Shown: one piece after another, positions 21,828-32,829 of the stretch
Numbering within the stretch: position 1 is the stretch's first letter
Layout of the letters: the number at the start of each line of letters is the position of its first letter
NCBI GenBank assembly: GCA_030522415.1
Contig: CM060125.1
Location: 2,841,901 to 2,905,900, forward strand
DNA from: Channallabes apus
Lineage: Eukaryota > Chordata > Actinopteri > Siluriformes > Clariidae
Direction of reading: 5' to 3'
Length of the DNA: 64,000 nt
Program-made: the position numbers and the translations under genes
Notes under the pieces: generated by a model
The model's input: only the letters and a program-made list of their open reading frames with translations
What the model was told of the DNA's origin: nothing
Databases searched by the model: none

Positions 21828-21943
21828 TTAAGCAAATTAAGGTGATTTTAATCGTTGTTAGTTCTCTGCCAATGTTAATTAATGCAGAGTAGATGCGGCT
21901 TCCCCCGACCCAAGATGGTGGCCGCGCTGACGCATCGTTCCTA

Positions 21944-24088
21944 CCCAGATAGCACACACACGTCGCGGAAACGTGTATGCGACGTCGTTTTTTTCATCTG
22001 TCAGATGTCTTGCAGATGTTTGCTCATCTGGAAGACGTCGCCGAGACGTCCGTGCTGATGTTAGAACGACGCTTAGCCTACGTATTTAAGATGTAAATTA
22101 ATTAAAACGACCCTGATCCGCTCTTTAGACGATGTTAATCAGATGTTTATACATCTGCCAGATGTTGGATAGACGTTGTTTTATTAAAACACCCCCTCAC
22201 ATTATTTTAATTAAATACCCTTGGCACTAATGCTCCCTAATGCATGTTACAATGACCAAATATGACAATAAATAAATAAACCACACTCTCAACTAGTAAT
22301 AAAACACAGATTCGTTTATTTAAAAAAAATTAATTTAATAACAAGCAAATATTTTATTAATTTATACAAAAACGAGAAAACGAAATAACAGCAACTTACA
22401 AATGAGGTCTCAATTTGAAAAGATGTACAAAACATAAAACACCACAAATAAGTATTAATCATAGAAAAAAAATTAAACACCAACAGAAACGGTTTGTACT
22501 TAACTGTACGTTATGATTTTTAAATATGACCGTTCGCTACGTTGGTCAACTCGTGAAGTCAGATGCAGACACACTTTCAGTCACAAACAGCTGTGAAAAA
22601 ATATAGAGATAGATAATCAATTTAGCAAATGAACAATATTTATACTTTGTTCCTCTCGCTTCACAACTCATGAGAACAGAACCAGAACCGAACCACAGAT
22701 TAAGCACGCGCATATAACCGTCGGTATTTTAAGTGTAATTAAAAATACAAGAAATAGCTTAACCTAAAATAAAACATCTCTAAACAACAGGTGACATTTA
22801 TGTTCAGTATTTCGTTTCTATTTAGAAAGATATGTGGTTGCTAACGCTAGCAACCTAACTAAATGCCTGCGTCATGCTAGCGCTACAGTATTAGCATTCA
22901 TTCACCACTTCACCGTCTTCGTACACCCTGAAAACATTTTATAGAGAAAGATAAAAAGCTCAGACATCTTAGTCGTTTTTTTCACACACAGGTGGGGTTC
23001 TTTGGCTAACTAGCAGCTATTCTCAGCTAAATTATCATCCAGTACCTCAGACCAGCCGGAAAGTTTGTGTGTAACCTTAACAGGGTAACAGTAATAAATG
23101 TTACATATAGTGATAATTTTTCAGTCATACTGTATGTGAATTAGGTGAGTGAACATTTGTATACAGACCTTGTATTTAACATAATTTTCCCTTAAATGCC
23201 CGAGGAGGATGAACCGTCATCAGCGGTGTGGGAGCTCAAGAGACACGAAGCTGAGTGACAGCCGCTGAATCCACCGGTGAACTTTGGGGGAGGGGCCAAG
23301 CAAACTTCAACCCAGCAGCTCAGTTACACAAAAACTATCTCTGTAAATAACCCAGAAAAACGACCCAACAGCGGCAACCCAGCGTTTGGGTAGAAAAAAA
23401 ACAACCCAGCATTTTTAGTGTGTACATGCATGAATTTAACACGTATAAATGTGTGTCTGTTGTATTTCTGGGAAAGAGAAATCTCTTATAAATCTCTCAT
23501 ATCGGCGCGAGCGTTTATCTGACTTTATCAAAACTCGAACATTTTACATTCAATAAAAGGCTTATTCACAACCACATTTCGGCCATTCACACACATGCAT
23601 TGTGCTTCATTGTTTGTACACATTTTCCCATTTGATAAAAAGGCTCTCGATATGAGCAGCTTTATTTCACTCATAATATTTCTCTATCATAAAGAGAGGC
23701 GACATATACTTGCTGATTAAACACTGCATTTTTTGAAAAAGTGAAAGCGCGCGCGATGTGAGCAGCTTTAATTATTGATAATTAAATATTTATTAAATGG
23801 TGGACATAAACAGCAAAAAGAACAATATTATTTTACTTTTGCATGCATGCATAACAAATAACAAAAAATTACATCCCCGCTGGGGCCAAGCGAAGGAAAT
23901 CTTTGATGAATTTTTCAGCTGATTCTGCCGGAGACTGGATTGGATTCCTGATAGCTGAAGTCGTAAGTTAAAAGAAAGAAAGAAATCTACAGACGATCAA
24001 AATAGGACTATAAAAAAAACTAACGCGGTGTTCACCAGATGATACGGTCTTTAGCAGATGTCTCCGTGACGTACCTGTGCTATCTGGG
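21944..24088. mobile_element. 2.1-kb TA-flanked element with CCCAGATAGCAC ends
   Basis: The left end CCCAGATAGCACACACACGT is the imperfect inverse of the right end ACGTACCTGTGCTATCTGGG. TA flanks both sides (21942-21943 and 24089-24090). The left 200 bases are dense in AGATGTT and GACGTC words, possible transposase binding repeats. It has no long frame and a run of AACCCAGC motifs near 23305. The superfamily is uncertain. Confidence 0.75.
23305..23415. repeat. Cluster of AACCCAGC motifs
   Basis: Five variants of CAACCCAGC or GACCCAAC occur within about 110 bases (near 23309, 23347, 23361, 23375 and 23404), plus one inverse GTTTGGGT. Confidence 0.75.
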
Positions 24089-24150
24089 TATGGACAGCAG
24101 CGTCAGAGGCTAGCATCATAATCTAGTCAGTATACTGTATATATCTATGG

Positions 24151-24656
24151 TCAACTCCTACATTTTGTGTGGTAAGTAAGGAACAAGCAGTTGTTATGAA
24201 TAGGAAATCTAGCTATGGAAACCAAAACAGTTTTTTGTACCAGGCTGTCAACATATTTCTGTTATAAATGTAGGCATTTTAACATGGGGCTCCATTGAGA
24301 TAAACTCTCTTTTGGACTAGCCCCCAGTGGACATTTGAAGAACTGCACATTTTGCTCCTCGATTATAGACAACAGGTAGCTTACCATGGCTGTAATGTTA
24401 GCAAGGAATAACAATACCTAAACATTCATTCATTCATTCATTTTCTATATACCTAAACATTATTTAGTTAATTTAAAGATAATAAAGTAAAAATTTCTCA
24501 AATTAGAAAGTTGTTTTTCAAACTACAAAGTACTATTATTGAATTGTAAACAATAATGTTATATAGCTGGCAAGCAACAAGGTTTGCTAGTTTGCATTAG
24601 TGCCAAATTGCACAGAATTATAATTCTGATTATCTACTCAGAAAGGACTAAGAAAC
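24151..24656. other. No gene; short SINE-tail-like ATTC run
   Basis: Unique AT-rich DNA. ATTCATTCATTCATTTTCTATA near 24426 is the inverse of the common SINE tail but carries no SINE body. Confidence 0.45.
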
Positions 24657-24775
24657 TGTGGCATGGTGGCTTAGTGGTTAGCACTGTTGCATTGCACCGC
24701 ATTGTCTGGGTTTGTCATTGTCCTGGCTAGGTTTGGTGCATGTTCTCCTCGTGCTTGTTGGTATCAGTTTATTTA
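24657..24775 (+). mobile_element. Head-only fragment of the main SINE family
   Basis: GTGGCATGGTGGCTTAGTGG, TTAGCACTGTTGC and CATGTTCTCCTCGTGCTTG match the head of the SINE at 39325. The rest is missing. Confidence 0.6.
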
Positions 24776-25650
24776 TTTTTTTTGGAAAGTTAGAATTACT
24801 TTAATTAAATATTAGATGAATGTTAAGTACATAATCTTGTGATCACATTGAACAAATTGCAATTTTGCAAATCTAACTTCCAAACAATACTGTATATATT
24901 AAGAGATATATTTATGCTTATCTGTCACTTGAAACACATCCTAGGAACCTTCCTTACTGTTGTTTTTTTTCCTCTTTCTTTTTGCAGGCAGGATGATGCT
25001 CTAGCCAAGTAGTTTCATGTGCCTCAGAAGGAAACCTGCTGCTGTGGCTTGTAAATATATGGATATATAGCCTTGTCAAAGGAAAAGCACCACTAAATAA
25101 CTCCTCCAGTCTAAACACATTAAACAACTGTAATTTACCAAACCATTAAATCAGAAAGCAGCTGAAAGGGAAAACAACCCACTTAATATCCCAGATCTGT
25201 GCTGTGAAACCGGACGTTATGCAGTCTGATCGTTTATGCAAACACCATATTATAGTAAATGTACAGTACTTACTTTCTTGTGAGAAACCTACAGGGCCAT
25301 GAACGTGGTTAGATATTGTTCAAATGGCCATTATTAAGTGAAAGAAATGCTATAATAAAGGTTGGAATTCTTTTGTTTTCAAGTTGTATTTGCAATGTTG
25401 ATTTGAAGTAATTTATTTAACATTTGTTGAAGACATTTACTTACCTTTTTCTCTGTCATTTTATTGACAGAGAATTAAATTTTGAATATAAGATAAGATA
25501 TTTAAGATACTTAATATTTTCTTCAAAAAAGAAAGTTTTGGGTGAATTATGTCATTACAGTTATCTCTAAACATATGACCACAGTCATTTAACTGTTAAT
25601 ACAAAGAAAACTTAAAGTATCAGAAAACTTAAAGTTATAGCCTTTACTTT
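24776..25650. other. AT-rich DNA, no gene seen
   Basis: No recognised element or open frame. Confidence 0.45.
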
Positions 25651-25651
25651 T

Positions 25652-26220
25652 GGCGCTTTTCCACTGCATAGTACGACACGACACGGTTCAGTTCTACTCA
25701 CTTTTGGGGGGTTTTCCACAGGGAACAGTACCTGGTACTTGGTCCTTTTTTTAGTACCACCTCAGCCGAGGTTCCAAGCGCGCTGAACCGTTACCAAAAC
25801 GTGACGTGTAAACACGGCTGGTCACTGATTAGCCGGAGAAAATCGTCATTACTGCATCACCGAACTTGCGACACGAGACACAACAGAACCGCTATATTTT
25901 GAAACAGCCAGAGAAGGATCGGACGCACCTTTTTGTATTAACCGTCGGCCTCTTTTGAAACTCCTTCGTCTCGCTGTTAAAAACATCCACATGCCGAGAA
26001 TGAAGAACACCATGCCGTCGATATGCTCCATTGTTGTGTGTTTGTTTGTGGCGCGTTTACGATGACGTCACGGCAGTAGCGGCACCGCGCGCGTGAGTAA
26101 TCCCGCCCACGCTAAAGCGTTACTACACTGCAGTGGACGCGCAAACCAAGCCAAACTGCGCCGAACCAAAGTGAGTTGAACTGAACTGTGTCGTGCCGTA
26201 CTATGCAGTGGAAAAGAGGC
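25652..26220. mobile_element. MITE with GCGCTTTTCCACTGCATAGT ends
   Basis: The left end GGCGCTTTTCCACTGCATAG and the right end CTATGCAGTGGAAAAGAGGC are long inverted repeats, continuing with GTACGACACGACAC and its inverse. The interior is GC-rich with a CRE-like TGACGTCA near 26064 and no transposase. The superfamily is unproven because I see no clear target duplication; PIF/Harbinger is possible. Confidence 0.75.
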
Positions 26221-26414
26221 ATTTGATACTTAAAACATTTTAGTGATATTCCACAAATGAAAAATGTTTCTTTTACAAGAAAGGTACAAAAACTATAGCT
26301 GCAATAAATACAAATTCACTTGTTTATGTAAAGACACTGCAAATGAGCTGTTATTAAAAAAAACTCTATTATACTGTATAAAACAGTGTATTAGAAATAT
26401 AAACCATCAAAGCC

Positions 26415-26417
<3 letters not shown>

Positions 26418-26470
<53 letters not shown>
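26418..26470. repeat. (TA)n microsatellite
   Basis: Perfect TA run of about 52 bases. Confidence 0.95.
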
Positions 26471-26474
<4 letters not shown>

Positions 26475-26689
26475 TAACTTTCCATTACAGTACATAGTCA
26501 GTAATTACTGTACATGTTTAAGCTTAACTGTGATTTGCAATATTGAGAAATGTAATAAAGATACCCAAAAAGATCTGGCTAGCATTAACATGAAAGCCTC
26601 ATTAATCCACATTCAACATTTCTTTCAAAACTGCCCACAACTGATATTAATAAAACCATTTTAAAGAGCCTCCTTCACTACACACAGGC

Positions 26690-26935
26690 CCTAAGTGGTC
26701 ACCTATCCACCATTACAGATGGATGACAACATGGACTGTCCTGTGTGTGACTGATGAGCTCATTTGGTTGAGTTGAGTCTGTTCAGCAGTTTGTCTGAGG
26801 CATCTAGCTGAAAATTGGCTGAACAGAAGCAAACTGGGAATACAATATTACTGTCGCAACCCCAGATCTTTAAAGCCTCCCCGTGAGAGATCAATTACCC
26901 CATCACTTGCTGACAGAAAGGTAAATGAAGTCAGA
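26690..26935. other. Candidate conserved noncoding island
   Basis: Balanced non-repetitive DNA including AGATCTTTAAAGCCTCC and AGATCAATTACCCCATCAC. Regulatory role inferred only from texture and motifs. Confidence 0.3.
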
Positions 26936-27905
26936 TTCTAGCCCTGTTCTGGGAGCTGAGTGGGGACTTGGGGGCATGAGTTTTTAGCAGAAACAGCCGC
27001 AGTCTTAAAGAACACACACCAATTTAGGAGATTGAGAAGTTCCACCTCTCTGGAACAAAATAGGGTTAGTTATTTGTTGTGTGCTCACTTCACAGAGTAA
27101 AATGAAGCAGAGAAACAGAGTTTGTTCTTTTTGGTGCCGAGCCTGAGTAAATGGCCACAAACTAATTGTGTAGTGGGCCACATCGCAGGCTGGTCCAACC
27201 AACACACGTGCTTCAACAGCAGTGCTGAGGGTCAATGGGAAATTGATTTTCTGTGCTGTATCTATAGAGACACTGTCTCTCTTCAAAGAATGTCTGCCCG
27301 CTCCATCAATTGCAATCTCAAGAGACAATGGGGAGATGAGAGAGTGAGTTTATACTGTAAATTAAAAATAGAAAATCCTAGTCGACTAATTTAATTTCTG
27401 TTCTCTGTAGCGGTGAATGTGCAAACAGAATTGAACTTGTCATTGTGGGACACGACAGCACAACACACAGTTAAATACAGTTAAATACATCTTTCAACGA
27501 AGGGAGGTTTGTTTACTTTCATAATGTAGCATTGTTAGCATGTCTATTCTTATGCCAATCATGTGCAATGACTGGGCCACACAATGAGCTACTCTTCTTT
27601 GCCTGTTTTTAGGGAATACAAAAGACTCGGCTGAACGTGGCGGATGGAAACGTCTCTAAGAATACCAATTACTGTAATCACACAAGAGGCACTTTCTTGT
27701 TTTTGATGAACACTGATCGAGGAAAAAGAGTAGTTTTCCTTGATGGCAGAATACATTTAGCGTAGGGATTTGCAGTTGCTTGCACAAAGCAGAACCTTTT
27801 CCTTAAAGGGTGCTTTGGAAGAGCATGTTTTGTGTATTGACAGTAGTTCTTGAAAAAAATAAAATACAACTTTATTTATACAAAAATGGCCAGTGGTGGC
27901 TCCTA
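26936..27905. other. Unique DNA, no gene seen
   Basis: Open frames of about 90-107 codons lie on both strands near 27005-27394, with no recognised domain. I treat them as chance. Confidence 0.4.
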
Positions 27906-27912
27906 CTGTTAA

Positions 27913-28853
27913 GGCCTTGTTCACACGGGCGTTAAAATCGACTGTTTTTCTGCCGTCCGTAGCGTCCGGTGACCGTGGATGAAGCGCCGAGGGTTTTCTA
28001 CACATAGGAGTCAATGACGGTGTTCACACGGGCTTTGGTGACGTGCGTTTGTCCGGCTGCGAGTTTATACGGTGTTAAAAAAACGTTGCATGCAGCTTTT
28101 TCTTGGCGTTCAAATCCCAACGAACGCAGGGAAACCGCGTCTAGTTCGTTTTCTCCGCGTCCATTTTACGCTTCGGAGGACCGAATATATCCGATGATCC
28201 TACATACATATACATAGGGAAATGCGGAAAAAGGCAAAAATAAAATGCTTAAAAAATAAAACTTGCGCGGAAATGTTCGCATTTCTTCATAAACCAAAAA
28301 AAACTTCCTTTAATCCGACGTTGTGCAGTCAGAGGGTGAACCCAGTAGCGGCGGAGATTTTTTTCTCTCCCTATGTCGCCGTATTATTTAAAAAATATAT
28401 TTGTATATATTATTCAATTCAATTCAATTATTTAAATTGTCATGAAGACCAGTTCAGCATAGGGACGAGTCAGTAGGTGCAGAGGGCAGATGAGGTCTGG
28501 ATCACTGGAAGCACAGGAGCAGCATGTGTAGCTCCAACCATCATAAACATATAATAATTTAATTAGAATTTTTAAAACAATAAGATTAATGTCTAATATA
28601 GCAAAATGGTCCATATTAAAAGGAGGCACCTCAAATAAAATGACAAGGGCTTTCATATCCAGTTCCCGACACACTGCCCCCTACAGGTTAAACACACAAA
28701 CTACAATTTGGGCTGCAGGCTGTCGTTAGACCGAGACAAACGAACGCCAGTGTAGAAGTCAATCGAGCGGCACTACAGAACACAACATAAACGTATAGGA
28801 CGTTCAGAGCTCGTTCGTTTATCCAAAAATTTAACGCCCGTGTGAACAAGGCC
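27913..28853. mobile_element. piggyBac-like nonautonomous element, copy 2 (TTAA flanks)
   Basis: Same family as 21009-21827: GGCCTTGTTCACACGGGCGT at the left, its inverse at the right, and TTAA on both edges (27909-27912 and 28854-28857). It is longer than copy 1 because of a 130-base insertion at 28413-28542. The two copies are otherwise closely similar. Confidence 0.88.
28413..28542 (-). mobile_element. Short LINE-like 3' end inserted in the piggyBac-like element
   Basis: This DNA is absent from copy 1 at the matching place. Read on the minus strand it ends in a GAATT-type tail (inverse of TTCAATTCAATTCAATTA), as expected of a severely 5'-truncated retroposed sequence. The source family is not identified. 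Confidence 0.6.
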
Positions 28854-28857
28854 TTAA

Positions 28858-29070
28858 GGTTGTGGGTTACTGGGTTACTGATTAGAAGGTTGCGTTTCGT
28901 GCCCTAGCACTGCTAAGTTTCTACTGTTGAGCCCTTGAGCAAGGCCTTTAACCCTATCTGCTCCAGGGTCGCTCTATCCTGGCTGACCCGACACTCTGAC
29001 CGTAGCTTCCTAACTGTGATATGTGAAAAAAATCATTGTGCTCTAAGGTACATGTGATAAGATTAAGAAT
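28858..29070 (+). mobile_element. Old tRNA-like SINE relic, second family
   Basis: GGTTGCGTTTCGTGCCC resembles a decayed box B. It is followed by CCCTTGAGCAAGGCCTTTAA and GGCTGACCC, text shared by a common fish interspersed repeat. It abuts the piggyBac-like end. Confidence 0.45.
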
Positions 29071-29074
29071 TAAT

Positions 29075-29934
29075 TTTAAATATTTAACAATAAAAAGCAG
29101 AAAAAGATTTAATTATAAGATGAAATTACATCCCTTTTTACGGTTACTGTATCTAAAGTTGCTTATAGTTCATTTGTAAGTATTAAAAAAACATTACATA
29201 ATGAAAAAATATAGTTTGTATATTTATCATAATGTCACTATTATTTCATCAATGTAGAACTCTTGAATGATTTTGAAGAGTGCCGGATATCTCAGAATTA
29301 ACAAACAAGTTTTATTTAATCAGTCAGTCGCTAAGAGGACAGTCTCACTTTGAAAACACTGATGTGAAGGTTAGACATTGTTGTTCATTTGGATGCTCAG
29401 ATTAGAGGTCACCACACAGGATTATTTGATCCACACATCTGATTTCGGCACAGGTTTTGCACCGATTGCCCTTCATGATGCAACCCTTTCATTAAGCGTG
29501 CCCTGCAACCCTTTTGGCTGAGTGTGGGGCATTGGCTAGGATGCAAACTTAGAAGTCTACCACTGAGCAATCAGTGCTCTACTGCTGTGAAGACTAGCCT
29601 AGATACTATTTATTAGATGTTTCAACAATGACTGAATATATAATATTGTTAATTTACAAACCGTCATTTAAGAAATGATCCATTTACCACCCTTGTGATA
29701 CAGCAAGGCTGATTTTTGACTGCTTTAATGTGATATCTAATTTGGCTTAACACATTAATCTATATCTATTGGCATTTGATCATATCATCACAGTCACATT
29801 TTGAAAGCGAGACAATGTTGTTTTATTATTTGCTTGCATTTTTCCTTTCCATATTGTTTTTATTGGACACTATACTGTAGCAACATTACTGACATTCTAT
29901 TGCCAAAAGTTCATGGATACCTGACCATCACACC
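29075..29934. other. No gene or element seen
   Basis: AT-rich unique DNA. Confidence 0.45.
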
Positions 29935-29936
29935 TA

Positions 29937-31514
29937 CAAACCGGATTCCAAAAAAGTTGGGACACTAAACAAATTGTGAATAAAAACTGAATGCAATGAT
30001 GTGGAGATGGCAAATGTCAATATTTCATTCAGAATAGAACATAAATCACGGAACAAAAGTTTAAACTGAGAAAATTATTTTAAGGGAAAAATATGGTGAA
30101 TCAAAATGTCATGGTGTCAACAAATCCCAAAAAAGTTGGGACAAGGCCATTTTCACCACTGTGTGGCATCTCCCCTTCTTCTTACAACACTCAACAGACG
30201 TCTGGGGACCGAGGAGACCAGTTTCTCAAGTTTAGAAATAGGAATGCTCTCCCATTCTTGTCTAATACAGGCCTCTAACTGTTCAATCGTCTTGGGCCTT
30301 CTTTGTCGCACCTTCCTCTTTATGATGCGCCAAATGTTCTCTATAGGGGAAAGATCTGGACTGCAGACTGGCCATTTCAGTACCCGGATCCTTCTCCTAC
30401 GCAGCCATGATGTTGTGATTGATGCAGAATGTGGTCTGGCATTATCTTGTTGAAAAATGCAGGGTCTTCCCTGAAAGAGATGACTAGATGTTGTTCTAGA
30501 AGCTGAATATATTTTTCTGCATTGATGGTGCCTTTCCAGACATGCAAGCTGCCCATGCCACATGCACTCATGCAACCCCATACCATCAGAGATGCAGGCT
30601 TCTGAACTGAGCGTTGATAACAACTTGGGTTGTCCTTGTCCTCTTTGGTCCGGATGACATGGCGTCCCACATTTCCAACAAGAACTTCGAATCGTGACTC
30701 GTCTGACCACAGAACAGTCTTCCATTTTGCCACACTCCTTTTTAAATGATCCCTGGCCCAATGAAAACGCCTGTGCTTGTGGATCTTGCTTAGAAATGGC
30801 TTCTTCTTTGCACTGTAGAGTTTCAGCTGGCAACGGCGGATGGCACGGTGGATTGTGTTCACTGACGATGGTTTCTGGAAGTATTCCTGAGCCCATTCTG
30901 TGATTTCCTTTACAGTAGCATTCCTGTTTGTGGTGCAGTGTCGTTTAAGGACCCGGAGATCATGGGCATCCAGTATGGTTTTACGCCCTTGACCCTTACG
31001 CACAGAGATTGTTCCAGATTCTCTGAATCTTCGGATGATATTATGCACAGTTGATGATGATAACTGCAAAGTCTTTGCAATTTTTCGCTGGGTAACACCT
31101 TTCTGATATTGCTCCACTATCTTTCTGCGCAACATTGTGGGAATTGGTGATCCTCTACCCATCTTGGCTTCTGAGAGACACTGCCACTCTGAGAAGCTCT
31201 TTTTATACCCAATCATGTTGCCAATTCACCTAATTACTGTTAATTGGTCTTCCAGCTCTTCGTTATGCTCAAATTTACTTTTTCCAGCCTCTTATTGCTA
31301 CTTGTCCCAACTTTTTTGGGATTTGTTGACACCGAGAAATTTGGAATCAACATATTTTTCCTTTAAGATGATACATTTTCTCGGATTAAACTTTTGATCT
31401 GTCCATCTACGTTCTATTCTGAATAAAATATAGACATTTGCCATCTCCACATCATTGCATTCAGTTTTTATTCACAATTTGTTTAGTGTCCCAACTTTTT
31501 TGGAATCCGGTTTG
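29937..31514 (-). mobile_element. Nearly complete Tc1-like transposon, 1.58 kb
   Basis: Both ends start CAAACCGGATTCCAAAAAAG and are flanked by TA (29935-29936 and 31515-31516). The inverted repeats are about 210 bases long. Each has an outer and an inner copy of AAAAAAGTTGGGACA, the IR/DR arrangement in which transposase binds two sites per end. The transposase gene fills the centre on the minus strand. It is the only element here with both ends and an almost whole gene. Confidence 0.97.
30153..31162 (-). pseudogene. Tc1 transposase (DD34E), one frameshift
   Basis: Transposase that cuts and pastes its own element at TA sites in the nucleus. From the ATG at 31162 the protein starts MGRGSPIPTMLRRK. 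A helix-turn-helix binding domain runs over about residues 10-110 (GVTQRKIAKTLQLSSSTVHN, then a basic GQGRKT linker). The catalytic residues are visible: D154 in LWSDESRF, a second D near 240 in FQQDNARPH and E near 275 in SPIENIW, which gives DD34E spacing. The reading frame shifts once near 30470-30480, around residue 230; the second half continues one frame over and ends RRRGDATQW. The total, about 336 codons, is the usual Tc1 length. No other disabling change was seen. Confidence 0.93.
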
Positions 31515-31679
31515 TACTTTATATGTGCTTTTTCAACCTATTTCAGAATTCTACCTTTGCTGTTATAATAAGCTCTACTTCACTCATGTTAAAACTTCTG
31601 TTGGTCTTATCAGAGCTTTCCATTCAAGGCTACTGTGTCACCAGTCACTGCTGTGCAGGTGTGTACATCTGTTCATTCA

Positions 31680-32290
31680 ACTGCAATGCGACCAAAAAAG
31701 GATGCCCAACTTATGATTTGAACAAAAGGAGAGCAGTGTCTAGTGATTCAGGCTTTTTTCTTTCTTTTTTTTTGGGGGGGGGGGGGGGGTTGTATACTTC
31801 GTGCGGGAACCACTCATGGAGCAGCATAAGCAAGCATTTGGAAAATTTGGTCTCAGTCTCATATTCTAAGGAAGGTGAAAGTTTCTTAAAGAGAATCATT
31901 ATTGGTGATGAGACATACAGTACTGTAGGTTCATCATTACAAGCCTTAGAGTAAATCTCAGAGTATGGAATGGAAACATCCTCAATTGCCGACCAGGAAA
32001 AAGTTGAAAAGTCAACCATCAGCTGGAAACTTGATACTTATATTTTTCAGCAACACGGTTTGTTACTGCTATACAAAGGCATTATGAGTTTGCTTGGCAA
32101 CGCACATCCTTACACTGTCAACACTTTGCAGAAGCATTGTTTTGAGGTGTTATAGCATCCTCCCCATACTCCTGATTTTACACCATCAGACTTTTACCTG
32201 TTTGGTCCCCTGAAAGCAGCCCTACGAGGATGAAGATTTACTTCTGATGAAGAAGTGAAGACAGCAGTGAATTAATGACTTGTAGCTCAG
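31680..32290 (+). pseudogene. Decayed mariner transposase (DD34D type)
   Basis: Scattered pieces in order: IIGDET with the first catalytic D near 31900; YGMETSSIADQEKVEKSTIS, resembling the mariner block after that D; and HPPHTPDFTPSDFYLFGPLK near 32155-32215, which carries the third catalytic D of mariner enzymes. Several stops and frame changes and a 16-base G run (31774-31789) break it. No terminal repeats were recognised, so it is an old relic. Confidence 0.75.
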
Positions 32291-32465
32291 CCTATACTGT
32301 ACATTTTTTTTTACAAAATTTTAATGTATTTGTCTTTTGTAAAAGCATTTTAGCCATTATTTGTTTTGCTGTTTCTTTTAATAAACATATATAGAGCTCA
32401 GGATTTTTCAAAATAAAGTGACATCAAAAAAAATTTCAGCACAAAATAGGCAATATCACTCATCT

Positions 32466-32818
32466 TCAATTACTGCTTTATCCTGTATTCAGGGTCACAA
32501 GGGGCCTGGAGCCTATCCCAGGAGGCTTGGGGCATGAGGCGAGGTACAGCCTGGACAGAGTGCCAATCCATCGCAGGACACACACACATACCTTCACTCA
32601 AACAGTCATTCACAAACTATGGCCAATTTGCCTAATCTGCATGTCTTTGGACTATGGAAGGAAACCGGAGTACCCAGACTCAGAGGAAACTCACCAAGCA
32701 CAGTGAGAGCATGCAAACTCCATGCACACAGAGACGGGAATCGAGCCTGGCTGGGATTCAGACCCGGACCCTGGGGGTGCAAGGCAACAGTGCTAACCAC
32801 TACACCACCATGCTGCCG
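32466..32818 (-). mobile_element. Main SINE family, full-length but diverged
   Basis: Read on the minus strand it has the tRNA-like head at the right (near 32760-32818), a CATGCTCTC-type centre, ACATGCAGATTAGGCAAATT, and a tail at the left near AGGATAAAGCAG. Several base changes mark it as older than the copies with intact target duplications. Confidence 0.8.
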
Positions 32819-32829
32819 CAATAGTCAAT

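Larger units (their letters stand above)
18810..24150. mobile_element. Outer DNA transposon hosting several nested insertions
   Basis: The left end CCATAGATATATATATATAC, followed by TGACTAGAT, is the inverse of the right end ATCTAGTCAGTATACTGTAT plus ATATCTATGG. Flanks TTAACTCC (18803-18810) and TCAACTCC (24151-24158) resemble an 8-bp target duplication. Subterminal inverted blocks, CCGCCATCTTGGGTCGGGG at 18873 and its near-complement at 21902, support one element. About 1.1 kb is its own DNA; the rest is insertions at 19034, 21009 and 21944. No transposase was found in its own DNA. Confidence 0.7.

Noticed and set aside
25849..26031. 60-codon frame with a basic tail in the MITE
   Set aside because: Lies wholly within a MITE and shows no known domain.
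30093..30453. Plus-strand frames opposite the Tc1 transposase
   Set aside because: Shadow frames of the minus-strand gene and its inverted repeat.
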